From Prevotella sp. (GTDB taxonomy: Bacteria > Bacteroidota > Bacteroidia > Bacteroidales > Bacteroidaceae), in the NCBI GenBank assembly GCA_003447235.1, contig DLZV01000040.1:13147-77146 (forward strand): a stretch of 64,000 nucleotides of DNA, in the 5' to 3' direction. Positions 35,221 to 44,627 of the stretch are shown here, piece after piece; positions within the stretch are counted from its first letter, which is position 1; each line of letters starts with the position of its first letter. Under the pieces are notes generated by a model. That model worked only from the letters and a program-made list of their open reading frames with translations, had not been told where the DNA came from and did not search any database. The translations under genes and the position numbers were made by a program.

Positions 35221-35656
35221 GAAGGCAGTGTTCCGGCTCTGTCGCCGGCACCTATGGGTGCGGGAGGAAAGTCCGGGCAGCGTGAGGGTACCCTGCTTCC
35301 GAAAGTAGAAGCTATCGGCGACGGTAGGCGACGCAGAAGAAAATAACCGCCTCAGCTGGCTTCCCGCCTAATCGAGTTTCAAGATAAAGCTGGAACCAGT
35401 CCGGGGTAAGGGTGAGAAGGTGGTGTAAGAGACCACCAGCCGCCGGGAGACCGTGCGGGCTGTGCTAACCAGGGGCTGCAAATTCATGTAAACCACCGAT
35501 ACAGGAAACCCGCCCGAGTTCCCCTTCGGGAGATGCGGTGGAGGGTAGAATGCTTGAGCCGTCGGGCGACCGGCGGAGTAGATAAATGACAGGCACCGCA
35601 CTATTATCGAAAGATGAGTGCGGGACAAAACCCGGCTTATAGGAACGACTGCTTTC
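35221..35656 (+). ncRNA. rnpB: RNase P RNA, catalytic subunit (class A)
   Basis: The RNA enzyme that removes tRNA 5' leaders. The conserved core GAGGAAAGTCCGGGC is at 35264-35278 and the matching 3' motif ACAAAACCCGGCTTA at about 35625-35639. The ends pair to form P1 (AAGGCAGT...TTCC with GGAA...ACTGCTT). The internal CCTTCGGG tetraloop hairpin and the length of about 435 bases fit the Bacteroidetes form. A T-rich stretch (35651-35667) ends it. The boundaries may be off by a few bases. Confidence 0.95.
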
Positions 35657-35718
35657 TTTTCTTTTTTGTCCTCCCGACGGTTCAGGAAGCGCCTGGGGGC
35701 AACACATGGATCAACGCA

Positions 35719-36141
35719 ATGAAAGATTTATCAGAATATACGACGGTGATCGACGACTTCCAGCATCGCATGGAGGCTAAGATTCGCAACCATCAGACGG
35801 ACCAGGGATTCCCCGACCGGGGCGACCTGTCGGAAGAGGAGTTGAGCGATTATCTCTTCGACTATCAGGCTGCCCTCGATAGCAAGGGATCTGAGCGCAA
35901 GCGCTACACCGTGGCGGGCATCTTGATCATCTTGCCCGTCCTCGTCATGTCGGCCTTTCCCATCGAGCAGTTGCCTTTCGAGCAGGAGGCGTGGAACTGC
36001 CTCTTGGCGGTTGGAATAGGTTTCTGCCTCTTCCTCCTCTACTATCTCTTCTCCCTGCTGCTGGTTAAGGTGCGCATAGGCAAGGTGAACAAGACCTATC
36101 CGAAGGCCAAGCGATTCATCGATCAAGTCAAAGTCTTTTAA
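35719..36141 (+). CDS. Two-helix membrane protein of unknown function
   Basis: 140 residues from ATG 35719; the open frame extends back into rnpB but that part is RNA. A soluble, acidic N-terminal ~70 residues (EEELSDYLFDYQAAL) is followed by two hydrophobic helices at about 76-96 (VAGILIILPVLVMSAF) and 105-128 (LLAVGIGFCLFLLYYLFSLL), then a basic tail. It is the first of three small genes (to 36795) that encode membrane or membrane-associated proteins and lie close together. No family recognised. Confidence 0.7.
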   Translation: MKDLSEYTTVIDDFQHRMEAKIRNHQTDQGFPDRGDLSEEELSDYLFDYQAALDSKGSERKRYTVAGILIILPVLVMSAFPIEQLPFEQEAWNCLLAVGIGFCLFLLYYLFSLLLVKVRIGKVNKTYPKAKRFIDQVKVF

Positions 36142-36164
36142 TTTCAATTTTACTATTCGTTATC

Positions 36165-36572
36165 ATGCAGATTCCCGACTTACAACAATACAAAGATAAA
36201 TTTTCACAGGAAGCCTTCACCGACAAAATCGCCCGCATCGCCAAGCGATCGGGAGCAAAGTTGGTCTATGCTGCCCTGGTACTCTACTATACTTTACAGA
36301 GCGACAATGTCTCGCTGAAGGACAAGGCCATCATCGTTGGCGCACTGGGCTATTTGATTTCTCCCATCGATGTCATTCCTGACGCGATCCCCATTGCCGG
36401 ACTCACCGACGATCTCTCTGTGCTCATCTATGTGATCAACAAGGTGTGGAACAATGTGGGCGACGACGTGAAGCAGAAGGCCCACGAGAAACTCAAGACT
36501 TGGTTTGACGAGGAGGAGCTCAAGGCTGCCGACGACTTGTTCACCAACAACCCGATGGACAACCCAGTCTGA
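36165..36572 (+). CDS. YkvA-family (DUF1232) protein
   Basis: 135 residues. The DUF1232 core is at about 45-95, with the signature LKDKAIIVGALGYLISPID followed by VIPDAIPIAGLTDDLSVL; the YLISPIDVIPD motif is diagnostic. An N-terminal helix and a hydrophobic segment (VYAALVLYYTL) suggest membrane contact. The family function is unknown. It lies 23 bases downstream of the gene at 35719 and 4 bases upstream of the next. Confidence 0.9.
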   Translation: MQIPDLQQYKDKFSQEAFTDKIARIAKRSGAKLVYAALVLYYTLQSDNVSLKDKAIIVGALGYLISPIDVIPDAIPIAGLTDDLSVLIYVINKVWNNVGDDVKQKAHEKLKTWFDEEELKAADDLFTNNPMDNPV

Positions 36573-36576
36573 TCTG

Positions 36577-36795
36577 ATGACTGCTGGCCATATCATCATC
36601 CTTCTAGCCGTTCTCGCTGCCGTCGCCTATTTGGGCTATCGTGTCAAGCGAGCTTTCGAGGCCATCCACGATCCTTGTCGAGGATGTCCAGGGTGTGCCT
36701 TGAAAGGCAAGATTTCGGGAAGAGAACGCCATAGAATGAGGAAAAAGCAGTGTGAGGAAATAAAAAACGCTCAAAAGTTTGGTGGAATAAAATAA
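36577..36795 (+). CDS. Small Cys-rich single-pass membrane protein (FeoB-associated-like)
   Basis: 72 residues from ATG 36577. One membrane helix (HIIILLAVLAAVAYLGY) is followed by a cytosolic tail with the motif CRGCPGCALKG, and a basic end. The pattern resembles the small Cys-rich proteins often encoded behind feoB, but here it is 25 kb away from feoB and next to the YkvA gene. The cysteines could bind iron or another metal. It starts 4 bases after the YkvA stop. Confidence 0.65.
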   Translation: MTAGHIIILLAVLAAVAYLGYRVKRAFEAIHDPCRGCPGCALKGKISGRERHRMRKKQCEEIKNAQKFGGIK

Positions 36796-36809
36796 AAGCA
36801 GTACCTTTG
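36778..36809 (+). promoter_or_regulatory. tRNA-Cys promoter
   Basis: TTTG at 36778-36781 and TACCTTTG at 36802-36809, 20 bases apart. The -33 element lies within the last codons of the preceding gene. Confidence 0.75.
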
Positions 36810-36834
36810 CATCGCTTTTGAAAAGAAGCGCTAT

Positions 36835-36905
36835 GGTGCCTGGGCCGGGAGGTTAGGTAACGGTCTGCAAAACCGTGTAGAGCAGTTCGATTCTGCTAGG
36901 CACCT
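36835..36905 (+). tRNA. tRNA-Cys (anticodon GCA)
   Basis: 71 bases. Acceptor stem GGTGCCT pairs with AGGCACC (36898-36904), with discriminator T. The anticodon stem ACGGT/ACCGT encloses loop CTGCAAA with GCA at 36867-36869. The T-arm is AGCAG-TTCGATT-CTGCT. CCA is not encoded. Confidence 0.96.
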
Positions 36906-36913
36906 CATAGAAG

Positions 36914-36943
36914 GCGAAGAGTACTATTGCTCTTCGCTTTTTG
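36914..36943 (+). terminator. tRNA-Cys terminator
   Basis: GCGAAGAG pairs with CTCTTCGC (36914-36937), followed by a T-run. Confidence 0.85.
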
Positions 36944-37021
36944 TTTATGCCACCCTTTCCGCGCCTCCTGGACAGTCTGGGATCGTCCGACAAATCTTAT
37001 GAACGAAAAATCAAAATCATC

Positions 37022-38128
37022 ATGCTACAGTCACAATTACAATCTATCGTAGAAAAATTTGCTGTCTCGGCTACCGTCTCCACTATCCGTCCTCTTGGGT
37101 CAGGATTGATCAACGATACCTACCTGGTCGTGACGGAAGAAAAGGACCAGCCCGACTATGTGCTTCAGCGCATCAACCACGAGGTGTTTCCCGATGTAGA
37201 TATGGTCATGCGCAACATTGCCATCGTGACCCGCCATATCCGCGAGCGACTGATTGCGCAGGGCGAGACCGATTTGCGCCACCATGTCTTGGAGTTTTTG
37301 CCCACTGTCGAGGATGCCAATCGGTTGTATGCGGAGGTCGATGGCCATTATTGGCGTCTGATGGTCTTTATCGACCATGCCGTCACGAAACAGGAGGTCA
37401 ATCCAGAGAGTGCCCATGCTGCCGGACAATCCTTCGGCCATTTTCAAGCGATGCTGGCCGATGTGCCCTGCCAGTTGGGCGAGACCATCAAAGACTTCCA
37501 CAATATGGAGTTTCGTATTGAGCAGTTGAAGCAGGCTTGCGTCGAAGACCGTGCAGGCCGTTTCGATGAACCCGCCGTCCAGGAGTTGTTAGAGCAACTT
37601 GGCAACCGTGCCGAGGCCATGACCGAGGCGGAGCGTCTTGGACGCGAGGGCAAACTCCCTAAGCGCGTCTGCCATTGCGACACGAAAGTGAACAATATGT
37701 TGTTCTCCGAGGATGGCAGTGAGGTATTGTGTGTTATCGACCTCGATACCGTCATGCCGTCGTTTATCTTCTCCGACTATGGCGACTTCCTCCGCACGGC
37801 AGCCAGTACCGCAGCCGAGGACGAGCCCGACTTCTCGAAGATTCAGTTTCGCCAAGATGTTTTCCAGGCCTTCACGAAAGGTTATCTTGCTTCGGCCCGA
37901 TCCTTCCTCACCCCGCTGGAGATTCAGATGCTTCCCTATGCCGTCGTGCTCTTCCCCTACATGCAGAGTGTGCGCTTCCTGTGGGACTACCTCAATGGTG
38001 ACGGCTATTGGAAGGTGCAGTATCCCACCCACAACCTTGTCAGGGCTCAAAATCAGTTTGAATTGGTGAAGCGTGTCGAAGAGGCCATGCCAGCCATCAA
38101 GGCTTTTATCAATTCTCAGTTGAATTGA
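37022..38128 (+). CDS. NahK-like N-acetylhexosamine 1-kinase / APH-fold phosphotransferase
   Basis: 368 residues from ATG 37022. It has the aminoglycoside-phosphotransferase fold: a phosphate loop GSGLINDTYLV at 27-37, the lysine-free strand YVLQRIN, catalytic HCDTKVNN at 218-225 and metal-binding IDLDT at 239-243, then DYGDFLR. The string of matches to the bifidobacterial lacto-N-biose-pathway kinase NahK (FPDV..VMRN, ASTAAEDEPDFSK, YPTHNLVR) makes an N-acetylhexosamine 1-kinase, which would phosphorylate GlcNAc or GalNAc at C1, the best guess. No other sugar gene flanks it, so the substrate is unproven. Confidence 0.8.
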   Translation: MLQSQLQSIVEKFAVSATVSTIRPLGSGLINDTYLVVTEEKDQPDYVLQRINHEVFPDVDMVMRNIAIVTRHIRERLIAQGETDLRHHVLEFLPTVEDANRLYAEVDGHYWRLMVFIDHAVTKQEVNPESAHAAGQSFGHFQAMLADVPCQLGETIKDFHNMEFRIEQLKQACVEDRAGRFDEPAVQELLEQLGNRAEAMTEAERLGREGKLPKRVCHCDTKVNNMLFSEDGSEVLCVIDLDTVMPSFIFSDYGDFLRTAASTAAEDEPDFSKIQFRQDVFQAFTKGYLASARSFLTPLEIQMLPYAVVLFPYMQSVRFLWDYLNGDGYWKVQYPTHNLVRAQNQFELVKRVEEAMPAIKAFINSQLN

Positions 38129-38157
38129 TCCTGCCGTGGCTACTTTGTATAAAACGG

Positions 38158-38211
38158 ATCCTGTAGGACTCTATTTCATGTAGGAGTGTCCCTGCAGGAT
38201 TCTATTTCATG
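38158..38211. repeat. Imperfect 23-bp direct repeat
   Basis: 38158-38180 and 38189-38211 match at about 19 of 23 positions and share CTATTTCATG. The second copy covers the stop codon of the glycosyltransferase gene. Confidence 0.6.
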
Positions 38212-39092
38212 ATTTGCAGGTAAGTACCCACCTTGAATACTTTCAAAAGTAAAAGGGAGGGGTTCTTTCCTGTCAGATTGCGCCTTATCAGCGTGGCAAG
38301 GGGACTATAGAGTTGTCTTGCCACGCCAAGCAGGTGCTTCCGCCGAAGCATCTCCACTCCGTCGAGCAGCGGACTGTAGCCCTCCAGCTCTTCGCGATAG
38401 GCGAAGAGGGTGTGTAGGCTCTCCTCTACCTTGTTGATGTATAGTTGGTTGCTCTCCAATGTATGATAACCGACGGGATTGTCAATATGGAGGATGGATG
38501 CGCCCGCCTCCTCCAGCGTCTTTCCGAAGAGTACGTCCTCATACCCGTAGGTCTTGATGTCGGAACGCAAGGGGTGAGCCAGCATCAAGTCGCGGTCTAT
38601 CATGAAATTGTTGGTTCTGAAGCAGCGGAAGGGGGTCTTGCTCCGAGCTTCAGCCGAGAAGCGCGCCAGACTGTCCAACTCATATTGGTAGCGAAGGCCC
38701 TGAGGCTGGGAGAGGCCGTCCACCATCGAACCGCCACAGACCACCTGCGCCTTGCCGATCTGATGGACGTAGCCCCTGATGAAACCGTCTGGGATGAAGA
38801 GGTGGGCGTCGATATAGAGCAGCCAGCGGTATCGTGCCTCCTGGGCCAGCCGGTTGCGTATCGCTGCTCGGCCTACGTTGTGCGGTTCCCTCACCAAGCG
38901 ACAATGGACGAGGTGCAGGATCTCTTCGTTCTCGCGCACTACCGCCTCGTCCGTACTGCAGTCGTCTGCCACGACGACCTCATAGCATAGGTCTTCTGCC
39001 ACCGACAGAGCCTCCAGTTGGCTCTGTAGGGTGCTCACCTGCGATAAGATACGGTCGTTGTAGGTAGGAATCAGTACAGATATTTCGGTCAT
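38202..39092 (-). CDS. Family 2 glycosyltransferase
   Basis: 296 residues from ATG 39092; earlier in-frame starts lie upstream of the promoter. A GT-A fold is shown by the nucleotide-sugar motif [11 protein letters not shown], the acidic [12 protein letters not shown], and the metal-binding DAH in LLYIDAHLF at the position of the usual DxD. A later YGYEDVLFG motif (ED) is typical of the acceptor loop. It probably adds a sugar to a cell-surface polysaccharide or lipid. The C-terminal ~60 residues are basic and may lie against the membrane. The gene stands alone, so the product is unknown. Confidence 0.9.
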   Translation of the reverse strand: MTEISVLIPTYNDRILSQVSTLQSQLEALSVAEDLCYEVVVADDCSTDEAVVRENEEILHLVHCRLVREPHNVGRAAIRNRLAQEARYRWLLYIDAHLFIPDGFIRGYVHQIGKAQVVCGGSMVDGLSQPQGLRYQYELDSLARFSAEARSKTPFRCFRTNNFMIDRDLMLAHPLRSDIKTYGYEDVLFGKTLEEAGASILHIDNPVGYHTLESNQLYINKVEESLHTLFAYREELEGYSPLLDGVEMLRRKHLLGVARQLYSPLATLIRRNLTGKNPSLLLLKVFKVGTYLQIMK

Positions 39093-39100
39093 AACGGACG

Positions 39101-39108
39101 CAAAAGTA
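39101..39108 (-). promoter_or_regulatory. Glycosyltransferase promoter -7 element
   Basis: Reads TACTTTTG on the minus strand, 8 bases before the ATG at 39092; a leaderless mRNA is likely. Confidence 0.6.
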
Positions 39109-39179
39109 CGAAAAAACAAGCAGAAAACCATCTGTAAGGGCAGAAAATTCCATCTCTCAAAGAGAAAAAATGCCAACCA

Positions 39180-39211
39180 TTTGTCTATTCGACAGAAAGT
39201 TAGTACCTTTG
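39180..39211 (+). promoter_or_regulatory. rpsP promoter
   Basis: TTTG at 39180-39183 and TACCTTTG at 39204-39211, 20 bases apart. The leader is about 58 bases. Confidence 0.75.
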
Positions 39212-39273
39212 CAGCCGCTGTCACGAGTTGGCAGCATAAAATTCAATCCACATTAAAGTACAATTTTAAAGTA

Positions 39274-39813
39274 ATGGCAACAAAGATCAGACTTCAGCGC
39301 GGTGGCCACAAGGGCTATGCTGTTTATCGCATCGTCATCGCCGATTCGCGCGCGCCACGTGATGGCAAATTCACTGAGAAGATTGGTGTGTACAATCCCA
39401 ACACCAATCCCGCCACGGTAGATTTGAATTTCGACCGTGCTCTTTATTGGTTGGAGGTTGGCGCTCAGCCCACCGACACTGTGAAGAACATCCTCAGCCG
39501 TGAGGGTGTCCTCTTGATGAAGCACCTCCGTGTAGGTGTGAAGAGAGGCGCGTTTGACGAGGCTACCTGCCAGAAGCGTTTCGACGAGTGGAAGCAGGCC
39601 AAGACCGCTGGTACCGAGGCCTTCGCCAAGAAGCTCGCTGATGACAAGAAGGCTGCTGCTCAGAAGGCCCTCGAGGAGGAGAAGAAGACCAACGAGGCTA
39701 TTGCCCAGAAGGTTGCAGAGAAGAAGGCTGCTGCCGCTGCTGCTCAGGCTGAGGCCGAGGCTGCTAAGGCTGCAGAGGAGACTGCTGCTGAGGAGGCACC
39801 CGCTGAGGCATAA
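39274..39813 (+). CDS. rpsP: 30S ribosomal protein S16
   Basis: 179 residues from ATG 39274. The first ~80 residues are the S16 domain ([20 protein letters not shown], then GVYNPNT). The remaining ~95 residues form an alanine/glutamate/lysine-rich tail ([17 protein letters not shown]), an extension seen in Bacteroidetes S16. S16 helps assemble the 30S body. It is monocistronic here, without the rimM-trmD-rplS genes that follow it in many other phyla. Confidence 0.96.
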   Translation: MATKIRLQRGGHKGYAVYRIVIADSRAPRDGKFTEKIGVYNPNTNPATVDLNFDRALYWLEVGAQPTDTVKNILSREGVLLMKHLRVGVKRGAFDEATCQKRFDEWKQAKTAGTEAFAKKLADDKKAAAQKALEEEKKTNEAIAQKVAEKKAAAAAAQAEAEAAKAAEETAAEEAPAEA

Positions 39814-39838
39814 AGCTTCTTCTTTTTAAAGAAATTTT

Positions 39839-39880
39839 AAGAGGAGACAGGTTCCTATCATAGGGCTTGCCTCCTCTTTT
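39839..39880 (+). terminator. rpsP terminator
   Basis: AAGAGGAG at 39839-39846 pairs with CTCCTCTT at 39871-39878 around a long loop, followed by T's. Confidence 0.75.
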
Positions 39881-39925
39881 GCTATGCTCGGTACGAGTCC
39901 ATCTGTCATGTACCCGGGCCTACGG

Positions 39926-40681
39926 TTATTTTCCAGTCAGAATCTTCTTTGCGTTTTCCACTCGTTCCTGCGTTGGCGAGTTGACTCCATCAAGCGGATA
40001 GGGGATTCCTAATTTCTCATATTTGAAAATTCCCAGCGTATGATAGGGCAACACATCGACCCGCTCGATGTTGTCCAGCGTGTCGAGGAAGTGGCGCAGT
40101 TCCTGCAGCAGGGCGTCGTCGTCCGTGATACCAGGCACGAGGACGTGGCGGATCCATACTGGTTTCCGAATGTCGGATAGGTAGCGTGCGCAGTCGAGGA
40201 TGTTTTCGTTGTCATATCCCGTCAGTTGCTTATGTCCCTCCGGTCGGATATGCTTGATATCGAGCAGCACCGTGTCGGTGTAGCGCATCAGTTCCTCAAA
40301 CTTTCCAAACCACGGTTCCCTTCTTGTGAATGGTTGTGCCGATGTGTCGAGACAGGTGTTGATGCCCCGTTCGTGAGCCTTGCGGAAAAGCTGAGTGAGA
40401 GCGCCCATTTGGAGCAACGCCTCTCCACCACTCACCGTGATGCCACCCTTGTCCCCCCAGTAGGTGCGATACCGTGCCGCCTTGTCGATCAGGTCATCGA
40501 CCGAAACGGTCTCTCCCACGCCCGTCTTCCATGAGTCTGGATTGTGGCAGTACTGGCAGCGCATCTGGCAGCCTTGCAGGAATATCACATAGCGAATGCC
40601 TGGTCCATCAACCGATCCGAAAGTCTCCGTGGAGTGGATGTGGAGCATGTCGTCGTTGACGCTTGTTGGTTGATTCTTCAT
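39926..40681 (-). CDS. pflA: Pyruvate formate-lyase activating enzyme (radical SAM)
   Basis: 251 residues. Uses S-adenosylmethionine and a [4Fe-4S] cluster to place the glycyl radical on PflB. The cluster cysteines are C38, C42 and C45 in GCQMRCQYCHNPD; the SAM-binding GGE is in ITVSGGEALLQ. A glycine-rich VDGPGIR segment precedes the cysteines. It lies 122 bases downstream of pflB on the same strand, the usual pfl order. A start at the internal Met12 is possible. Confidence 0.96.
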   Translation of the reverse strand: MKNQPTSVNDDMLHIHSTETFGSVDGPGIRYVIFLQGCQMRCQYCHNPDSWKTGVGETVSVDDLIDKAARYRTYWGDKGGITVSGGEALLQMGALTQLFRKAHERGINTCLDTSAQPFTRREPWFGKFEELMRYTDTVLLDIKHIRPEGHKQLTGYDNENILDCARYLSDIRKPVWIRHVLVPGITDDDALLQELRHFLDTLDNIERVDVLPYHTLGIFKYEKLGIPYPLDGVNSPTQERVENAKKILTGK

Positions 40682-40803
40682 CTTGTTTTTTATAATGAAA
40701 AGGCCGCCTGCCCAACACGATTTGATTAGACAGACGGCCCAGTTTTATTTTTCATGCCTCCTTTTTCTTACCCTTTTCGGCAGGAATCAGAGGAACAGTG
40801 TGC

Positions 40804-43050
40804 TTACAGACGCTCGTGCGACTGACGTGCGATCACGTCGAGCTGCTGCTCACGGGTGAGGTCGATAAACTTCACGGCGTAGCCAGAGACACGGATGGTG
40901 AAGTTCTGGTACTCCTCCTTCTCCGGATGCTCCATGGCGTCCTTGAGTTTCTCCACACCGAAGACGTTCACGTTCAAGTGGTGGGCACCCTGTCCGAAGT
41001 AGCCGTCCATGACGTTCACCAGCGTGTTGGCACGCTCTGTGTCGTCGTGGCCGAGTGCACCCGGGTTGATGGTCTGCGTGTTGGAGATACCGTCGAGAGC
41101 GTACTCGTACGGCAACTTAGCCACAGAGTTGAGCGAAGCGAGCAGGCCGTTCTTCTCTGCGCCGTAGCTCGGGTTGGCACCCGGAGACAGCGGAGCCTGT
41201 GCAGGACGTCCGTCCGGCATCATGCCCGTAGCCTTGCCATAGACCACGTTGGAGGTGATCGTCAGGATAGAGCAGGTCGGCTCTGAGTTGCGATAGGTGT
41301 GGTGCTTGCGGATCATGTTCATGAAGGTCTTCAGCAACCAGACTGCAATCTCGTCAGCACGCTCGTCGTCGTTGCCATAGCAGGGGAAGTCGCCCTCGGC
41401 CTTGTAGCCGATGGGGAATCCGTTCTCGTCGCGCTCGATCTTGACCGTAGCATACTTGATGGCGGAGATAGAGTCGACCACATGGCTGAAGCCGGCGATA
41501 CCCGTGGCGAAGGTGCGGCGCACGTTGGTATCGATGAGGGAGAGCTCCTCAGCCTCATAGAAGTATTTGTCGTGCATGTAGTGGATGAGGTTCAGCGTCT
41601 TGACATAGACACCTGCCAGCCACTCCATCATGGCGAGGAAGCGGGGCATGAACTCGTCATAGGTCAGCACGTCGCCGTCGATCGGACGGTAGTTGGGTCC
41701 ACACTGCTCGCGCGTCTTCTCGTCCACACCACCAGAGATAGCGTAGAGGAGACACTTGGCGAGGTTGGCACGAGCGCCGAAGAACTGCAACTCCTTACCC
41801 GTCTGCGTAGCGGAGACGCAGCAGCAGATGCTATAGTCGTCGCCCCAGATAGGACGCATCACGTCGTCGTTCTCATACTGGATAGAGCTGGTCTTGACGG
41901 AGATCCAGGCAGCGTAGCGCTTGAAGGCCTCGGGCAGGCGTGGGCTGTAGAGCACCGTGAGGTTGGGCTCGGGAGACGGACCCATGTTGATCAACGTGTG
42001 GAGGAAACGGTAGTCCGTCATCGTCACCATGGAGCGACCGTCCATACCCATACCACCCACCTCGAGCGTAGCCCATACGGGGTCGCCGCTGAAGAGCTGG
42101 TTGTAAGACGGGATACGGGCAAACTTCACCATGCGGAACTTCATCGTCAGGTGGTCTACCAGTTCCTGTACGTCGGTCTCCGTCAGCACACCCTCGTCCA
42201 AGTCGCGCTTGAAGTAGATGTCGAGGAAGGTCGAGATACGGCCCACGGACATGGCGGCACCGTTCTGCGTCTTCACTGCGCCGAGGTAGCCGAAGTAGAG
42301 CCACTGCACGGCCTCGCGTGCGTTCTGTGCGGGCTTGCTGATGTCGAAGCCATAGAGCTGTGCCATCTCCTTCAGACCCTTGAGCGCCTTGATCTGCTCA
42401 GAAACCTCCTCGCGCAGGCGGATCACCTCGTCAATCATCTCGCGGTCGCCCATGGTAGCCAGGTCGTGCTGCTTCTGCTCGATCAGGTAGTCGATACCAT
42501 AGAGAGCCACACGGCGGTAGTCACCTACGATACGGCCACGGCCATAGGTGTCGGGCAGACCCGTGAGGATGTGGTTGTGGCGCACCAGCTTCATCTCCGG
42601 CGTATAAGCGTCGAACACACCGTCGTTATGCGTCTTGCAATATTTAGAGAAGATCTCATGCAGTTTCTCAGAGGGCTGATAACCATAGGTCGTGCAGGCC
42701 TGCTCAGCCATCTTGATACCTCCGTAGGGCATGAAGGCACGCTTCAAAGGCTTGTCAGTTTGCAGGCCGACCACCTTCTCCAAGTCCTTTGCGCTCTCAG
42801 AGATATAACCCGGGCCGTAGGCAGTCAGGCTTGATACCACCTCGGTCTCCATGTCGAGCACACCACCTTTGGCACGCTCTTCCTTTTGCAGCTTCTGCAA
42901 CTCGCCCCAAAGCGTGTTGGTAGCGTCGGTTGCGCCTACGAGGAACTTCTCGTCACCCTCATAGGGAGTGTAGTTGTTCTGGATGAAGTCGCGAAGATTG
43001 ACCTCAGACTTCCACTTGTTTCCTTTGAAACCTCTCCAAGCAGTTTTCAT
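40804..43050 (-). CDS. pflB: Formate C-acetyltransferase (pyruvate formate-lyase)
   Basis: Converts pyruvate and CoA to acetyl-CoA and formate without oxygen; a marker of mixed-acid fermentation. 748 residues, close to the family length. The active-site pair is C410-C411 in [10 protein letters not shown] (three cysteines in a row, one more than the usual ACC), and the radical glycine is G723 in RVSGYAV. The substrate loop residues around [10 protein letters not shown] are kept. Transcribed from a promoter ~110 bases upstream, with pflA next. Confidence 0.97.
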   Translation of the reverse strand: MKTAWRGFKGNKWKSEVNLRDFIQNNYTPYEGDEKFLVGATDATNTLWGELQKLQKEERAKGGVLDMETEVVSSLTAYGPGYISESAKDLEKVVGLQTDKPLKRAFMPYGGIKMAEQACTTYGYQPSEKLHEIFSKYCKTHNDGVFDAYTPEMKLVRHNHILTGLPDTYGRGRIVGDYRRVALYGIDYLIEQKQHDLATMGDREMIDEVIRLREEVSEQIKALKGLKEMAQLYGFDISKPAQNAREAVQWLYFGYLGAVKTQNGAAMSVGRISTFLDIYFKRDLDEGVLTETDVQELVDHLTMKFRMVKFARIPSYNQLFSGDPVWATLEVGGMGMDGRSMVTMTDYRFLHTLINMGPSPEPNLTVLYSPRLPEAFKRYAAWISVKTSSIQYENDDVMRPIWGDDYSICCCVSATQTGKELQFFGARANLAKCLLYAISGGVDEKTREQCGPNYRPIDGDVLTYDEFMPRFLAMMEWLAGVYVKTLNLIHYMHDKYFYEAEELSLIDTNVRRTFATGIAGFSHVVDSISAIKYATVKIERDENGFPIGYKAEGDFPCYGNDDERADEIAVWLLKTFMNMIRKHHTYRNSEPTCSILTITSNVVYGKATGMMPDGRPAQAPLSPGANPSYGAEKNGLLASLNSVAKLPYEYALDGISNTQTINPGALGHDDTERANTLVNVMDGYFGQGAHHLNVNVFGVEKLKDAMEHPEKEEYQNFTIRVSGYAVKFIDLTREQQLDVIARQSHERL

Positions 43051-43161
43051 GCAGTTGTCGTTTTTATGATTTAAAAATTCGATTGTTTCATCCCTTGTCC
43101 AATGGCAACCTCCTTTCGGATTGTCACCATTTTTATAGGTCTAGTACATTGATTCGGTCTG

Positions 43162-43193
43162 CAAATATAGCACTAATATTCGGAGCGTGCAAA
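43162..43193 (-). promoter_or_regulatory. pflB promoter
   Basis: On the minus strand TTTG (43190-43193) and TATATTTG (43162-43169), 20 bases apart. The leader is about 105 bases. Confidence 0.7.
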
Positions 43194-43244
43194 TATTCAC
43201 CTGAAAAAGTTTCATCATGCACCGCTTTTTTCTGTTTCGGGGGG

Positions 43245-43271
43245 CAAAGTGTATATCAAATGATAACTTTG
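43245..43271. promoter_or_regulatory. Interrupted palindrome upstream of pflB
   Basis: CAAAGT...ACTTTG (outer arms) enclose TATCA-AA-TGATA (inner arms). It lies about 52 bases upstream of the pflB -33 element, in a 363-base gap that otherwise holds only the pflB leader and promoter. Confidence 0.35.
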
Positions 43272-43413
43272 GTTACATTTGCTTTTCCTTACAATCTGTT
43301 ATATAACCGGGAGAAAAACAGGGCGGGGGAGGAGTTGTAATGGCTATAAAACGCGTTTTTCGTCAATTCGCTAACCATTTTTTATCACTTGCCTGTACCT
43401 CTTGCAAACACTC

Positions 43414-44382
43414 TCATAAGATGAAGTTGAAAAGATAACCCAGTAAGACGATGAACAGTGTGATGGTGCCAAAAAACACACCAATGAGGCGCCATGTCAT
43501 AACCTTCTTGAGTAGTGTGGCTTCTGGTAGCGACAACCCCACGACGCCCATCATGAAGGCAATGGCGGTGCCAAGCGGGATGCCTTTGGCCACGAAGACT
43601 TCGATGATGGGCACAATACCCGCAGCATTGGCATACATAGGAACTGCCAGCACTACCGCAAGGGGAACTGTGAACCAGTTGTCGCGGGCCATATAGTGCT
43701 CGAAGAATCCCTCAGGTACATAGCCGTGCATCATGGCGCCGATACCTATACCAATGATGACATAAATCAGTACGCTACGCACGATGCCCCATGCTTCACG
43801 GATAATGGCTGGTAGACGATGGATAAAGCTGACGTGGTCGGTCTCCCATGCCTCGGTCTGTTGTGTGGACCGCTTCTGAGTCTGTTTCACCCACTCGCTC
43901 AGTAGCGGTTCCAGTCGCATCCGCCCCAGCAGGACGCCGCCGATCATGCCCAGCAGGACGCCGCTGACGACATAGATGACCGTGACCTTCATACCGAATG
44001 ATCCGAGAAACATGGCTACGGCCACTTCGTTGACCAGCGGTGAGGTGATGAGGAAGGCGAAGGTGACGCCCAGTGGTATGCCGCCTTTGACAAAGCCGAT
44101 GAACAGCGGAATGGACGAACAGGAGCAGAATGGGGTGATGGCGCCGAAGACAGAAGCCAGTAGGTATTGCATTCCGTGGAGCCGATGCGTCATGAGATAG
44201 TTGCGCAATCGTTCAATGGGAAAATAGGCGTTGACCACGCCCATCAACGAGCTGATGGTAAAGAGTAGCATCAGGATCTTCACCGTGTCGTAGATGAAGA
44301 AGTCGAGCGCAACGCCGAGATGCGACGTTGCGTCGAGTCCCAACAGGTCGTATGTTATCCAGTCGGCCAGTTGCTGTATCAT
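43414..44382 (-). CDS. ArsP/YraQ-family (DUF318) permease
   Basis: 322 residues with eight or more membrane helices. The signature FCSCSSIPLF (C86, C88) and PLGVTFAFLITSPLVNEVAV belong to the COG0701 permeases, which include ArsP, an exporter of trivalent organoarsenicals. Its gene is last in a leftward arsR-arsF-arsG-thioredoxin-permease operon and overlaps the thioredoxin gene by 4 bases, which supports a role in arsenical efflux. An alternative is another metal or thiol-bound substrate. A truncated relative is found at 52255. Confidence 0.8.
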   Translation of the reverse strand: MIQQLADWITYDLLGLDATSHLGVALDFFIYDTVKILMLLFTISSLMGVVNAYFPIERLRNYLMTHRLHGMQYLLASVFGAITPFCSCSSIPLFIGFVKGGIPLGVTFAFLITSPLVNEVAVAMFLGSFGMKVTVIYVVSGVLLGMIGGVLLGRMRLEPLLSEWVKQTQKRSTQQTEAWETDHVSFIHRLPAIIREAWGIVRSVLIYVIIGIGIGAMMHGYVPEGFFEHYMARDNWFTVPLAVVLAVPMYANAAGIVPIIEVFVAKGIPLGTAIAFMMGVVGLSLPEATLLKKVMTWRLIGVFFGTITLFIVLLGYLFNFIL

Positions 44383-44612
44383 AAGCCCAACGCTTTTCTG
44401 ACATCGGCCTCCGTAGGCACGCTGCCCTTGATTTTCACTTCGCCGTCGACGACCACTGCGGGAGTGCTCATGACGTTATACCCCATCACGCGCATGATAT
44501 CGGTGACATACTCCACTTGGACTTCAATACCACAGTCGCCAACCACCTTGTTGACTACGTCCAGTGCCTTCTTGCAACGACTGCATCCAGCGCCTAATAC
44601 TTTGATTTCCAT
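44379..44612 (-). CDS. Small thioredoxin-fold redox protein of the arsenical operon
   Basis: 77 residues, a minimal thioredoxin fold with the active site GAGCSRCKK (C10 and C13), a cis-proline loop STPAVVVDG and no other domains. It belongs to the 'redox-active disulfide protein' type that accompanies COG0701 permeases. It likely reduces or carries a thiol-bound substrate for the permease whose gene it overlaps by 4 bases. It may correspond to the ArsE of the Bacteroides vulgatus operon, but I cannot confirm that. Confidence 0.8.
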   Translation of the reverse strand: MEIKVLGAGCSRCKKALDVVNKVVGDCGIEVQVEYVTDIMRVMGYNVMSTPAVVVDGEVKIKGSVPTEADVRKALGL

Positions 44613-44627
44613 TGTTCTGTTTTTTTA

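Noticed and set aside
36835..36905. tRNA-Cys as an integration site for a mobile element
   Set aside because: No integrase gene and no repeat of the tRNA 3' end were found downstream; the flanking genes look like ordinary chromosome.
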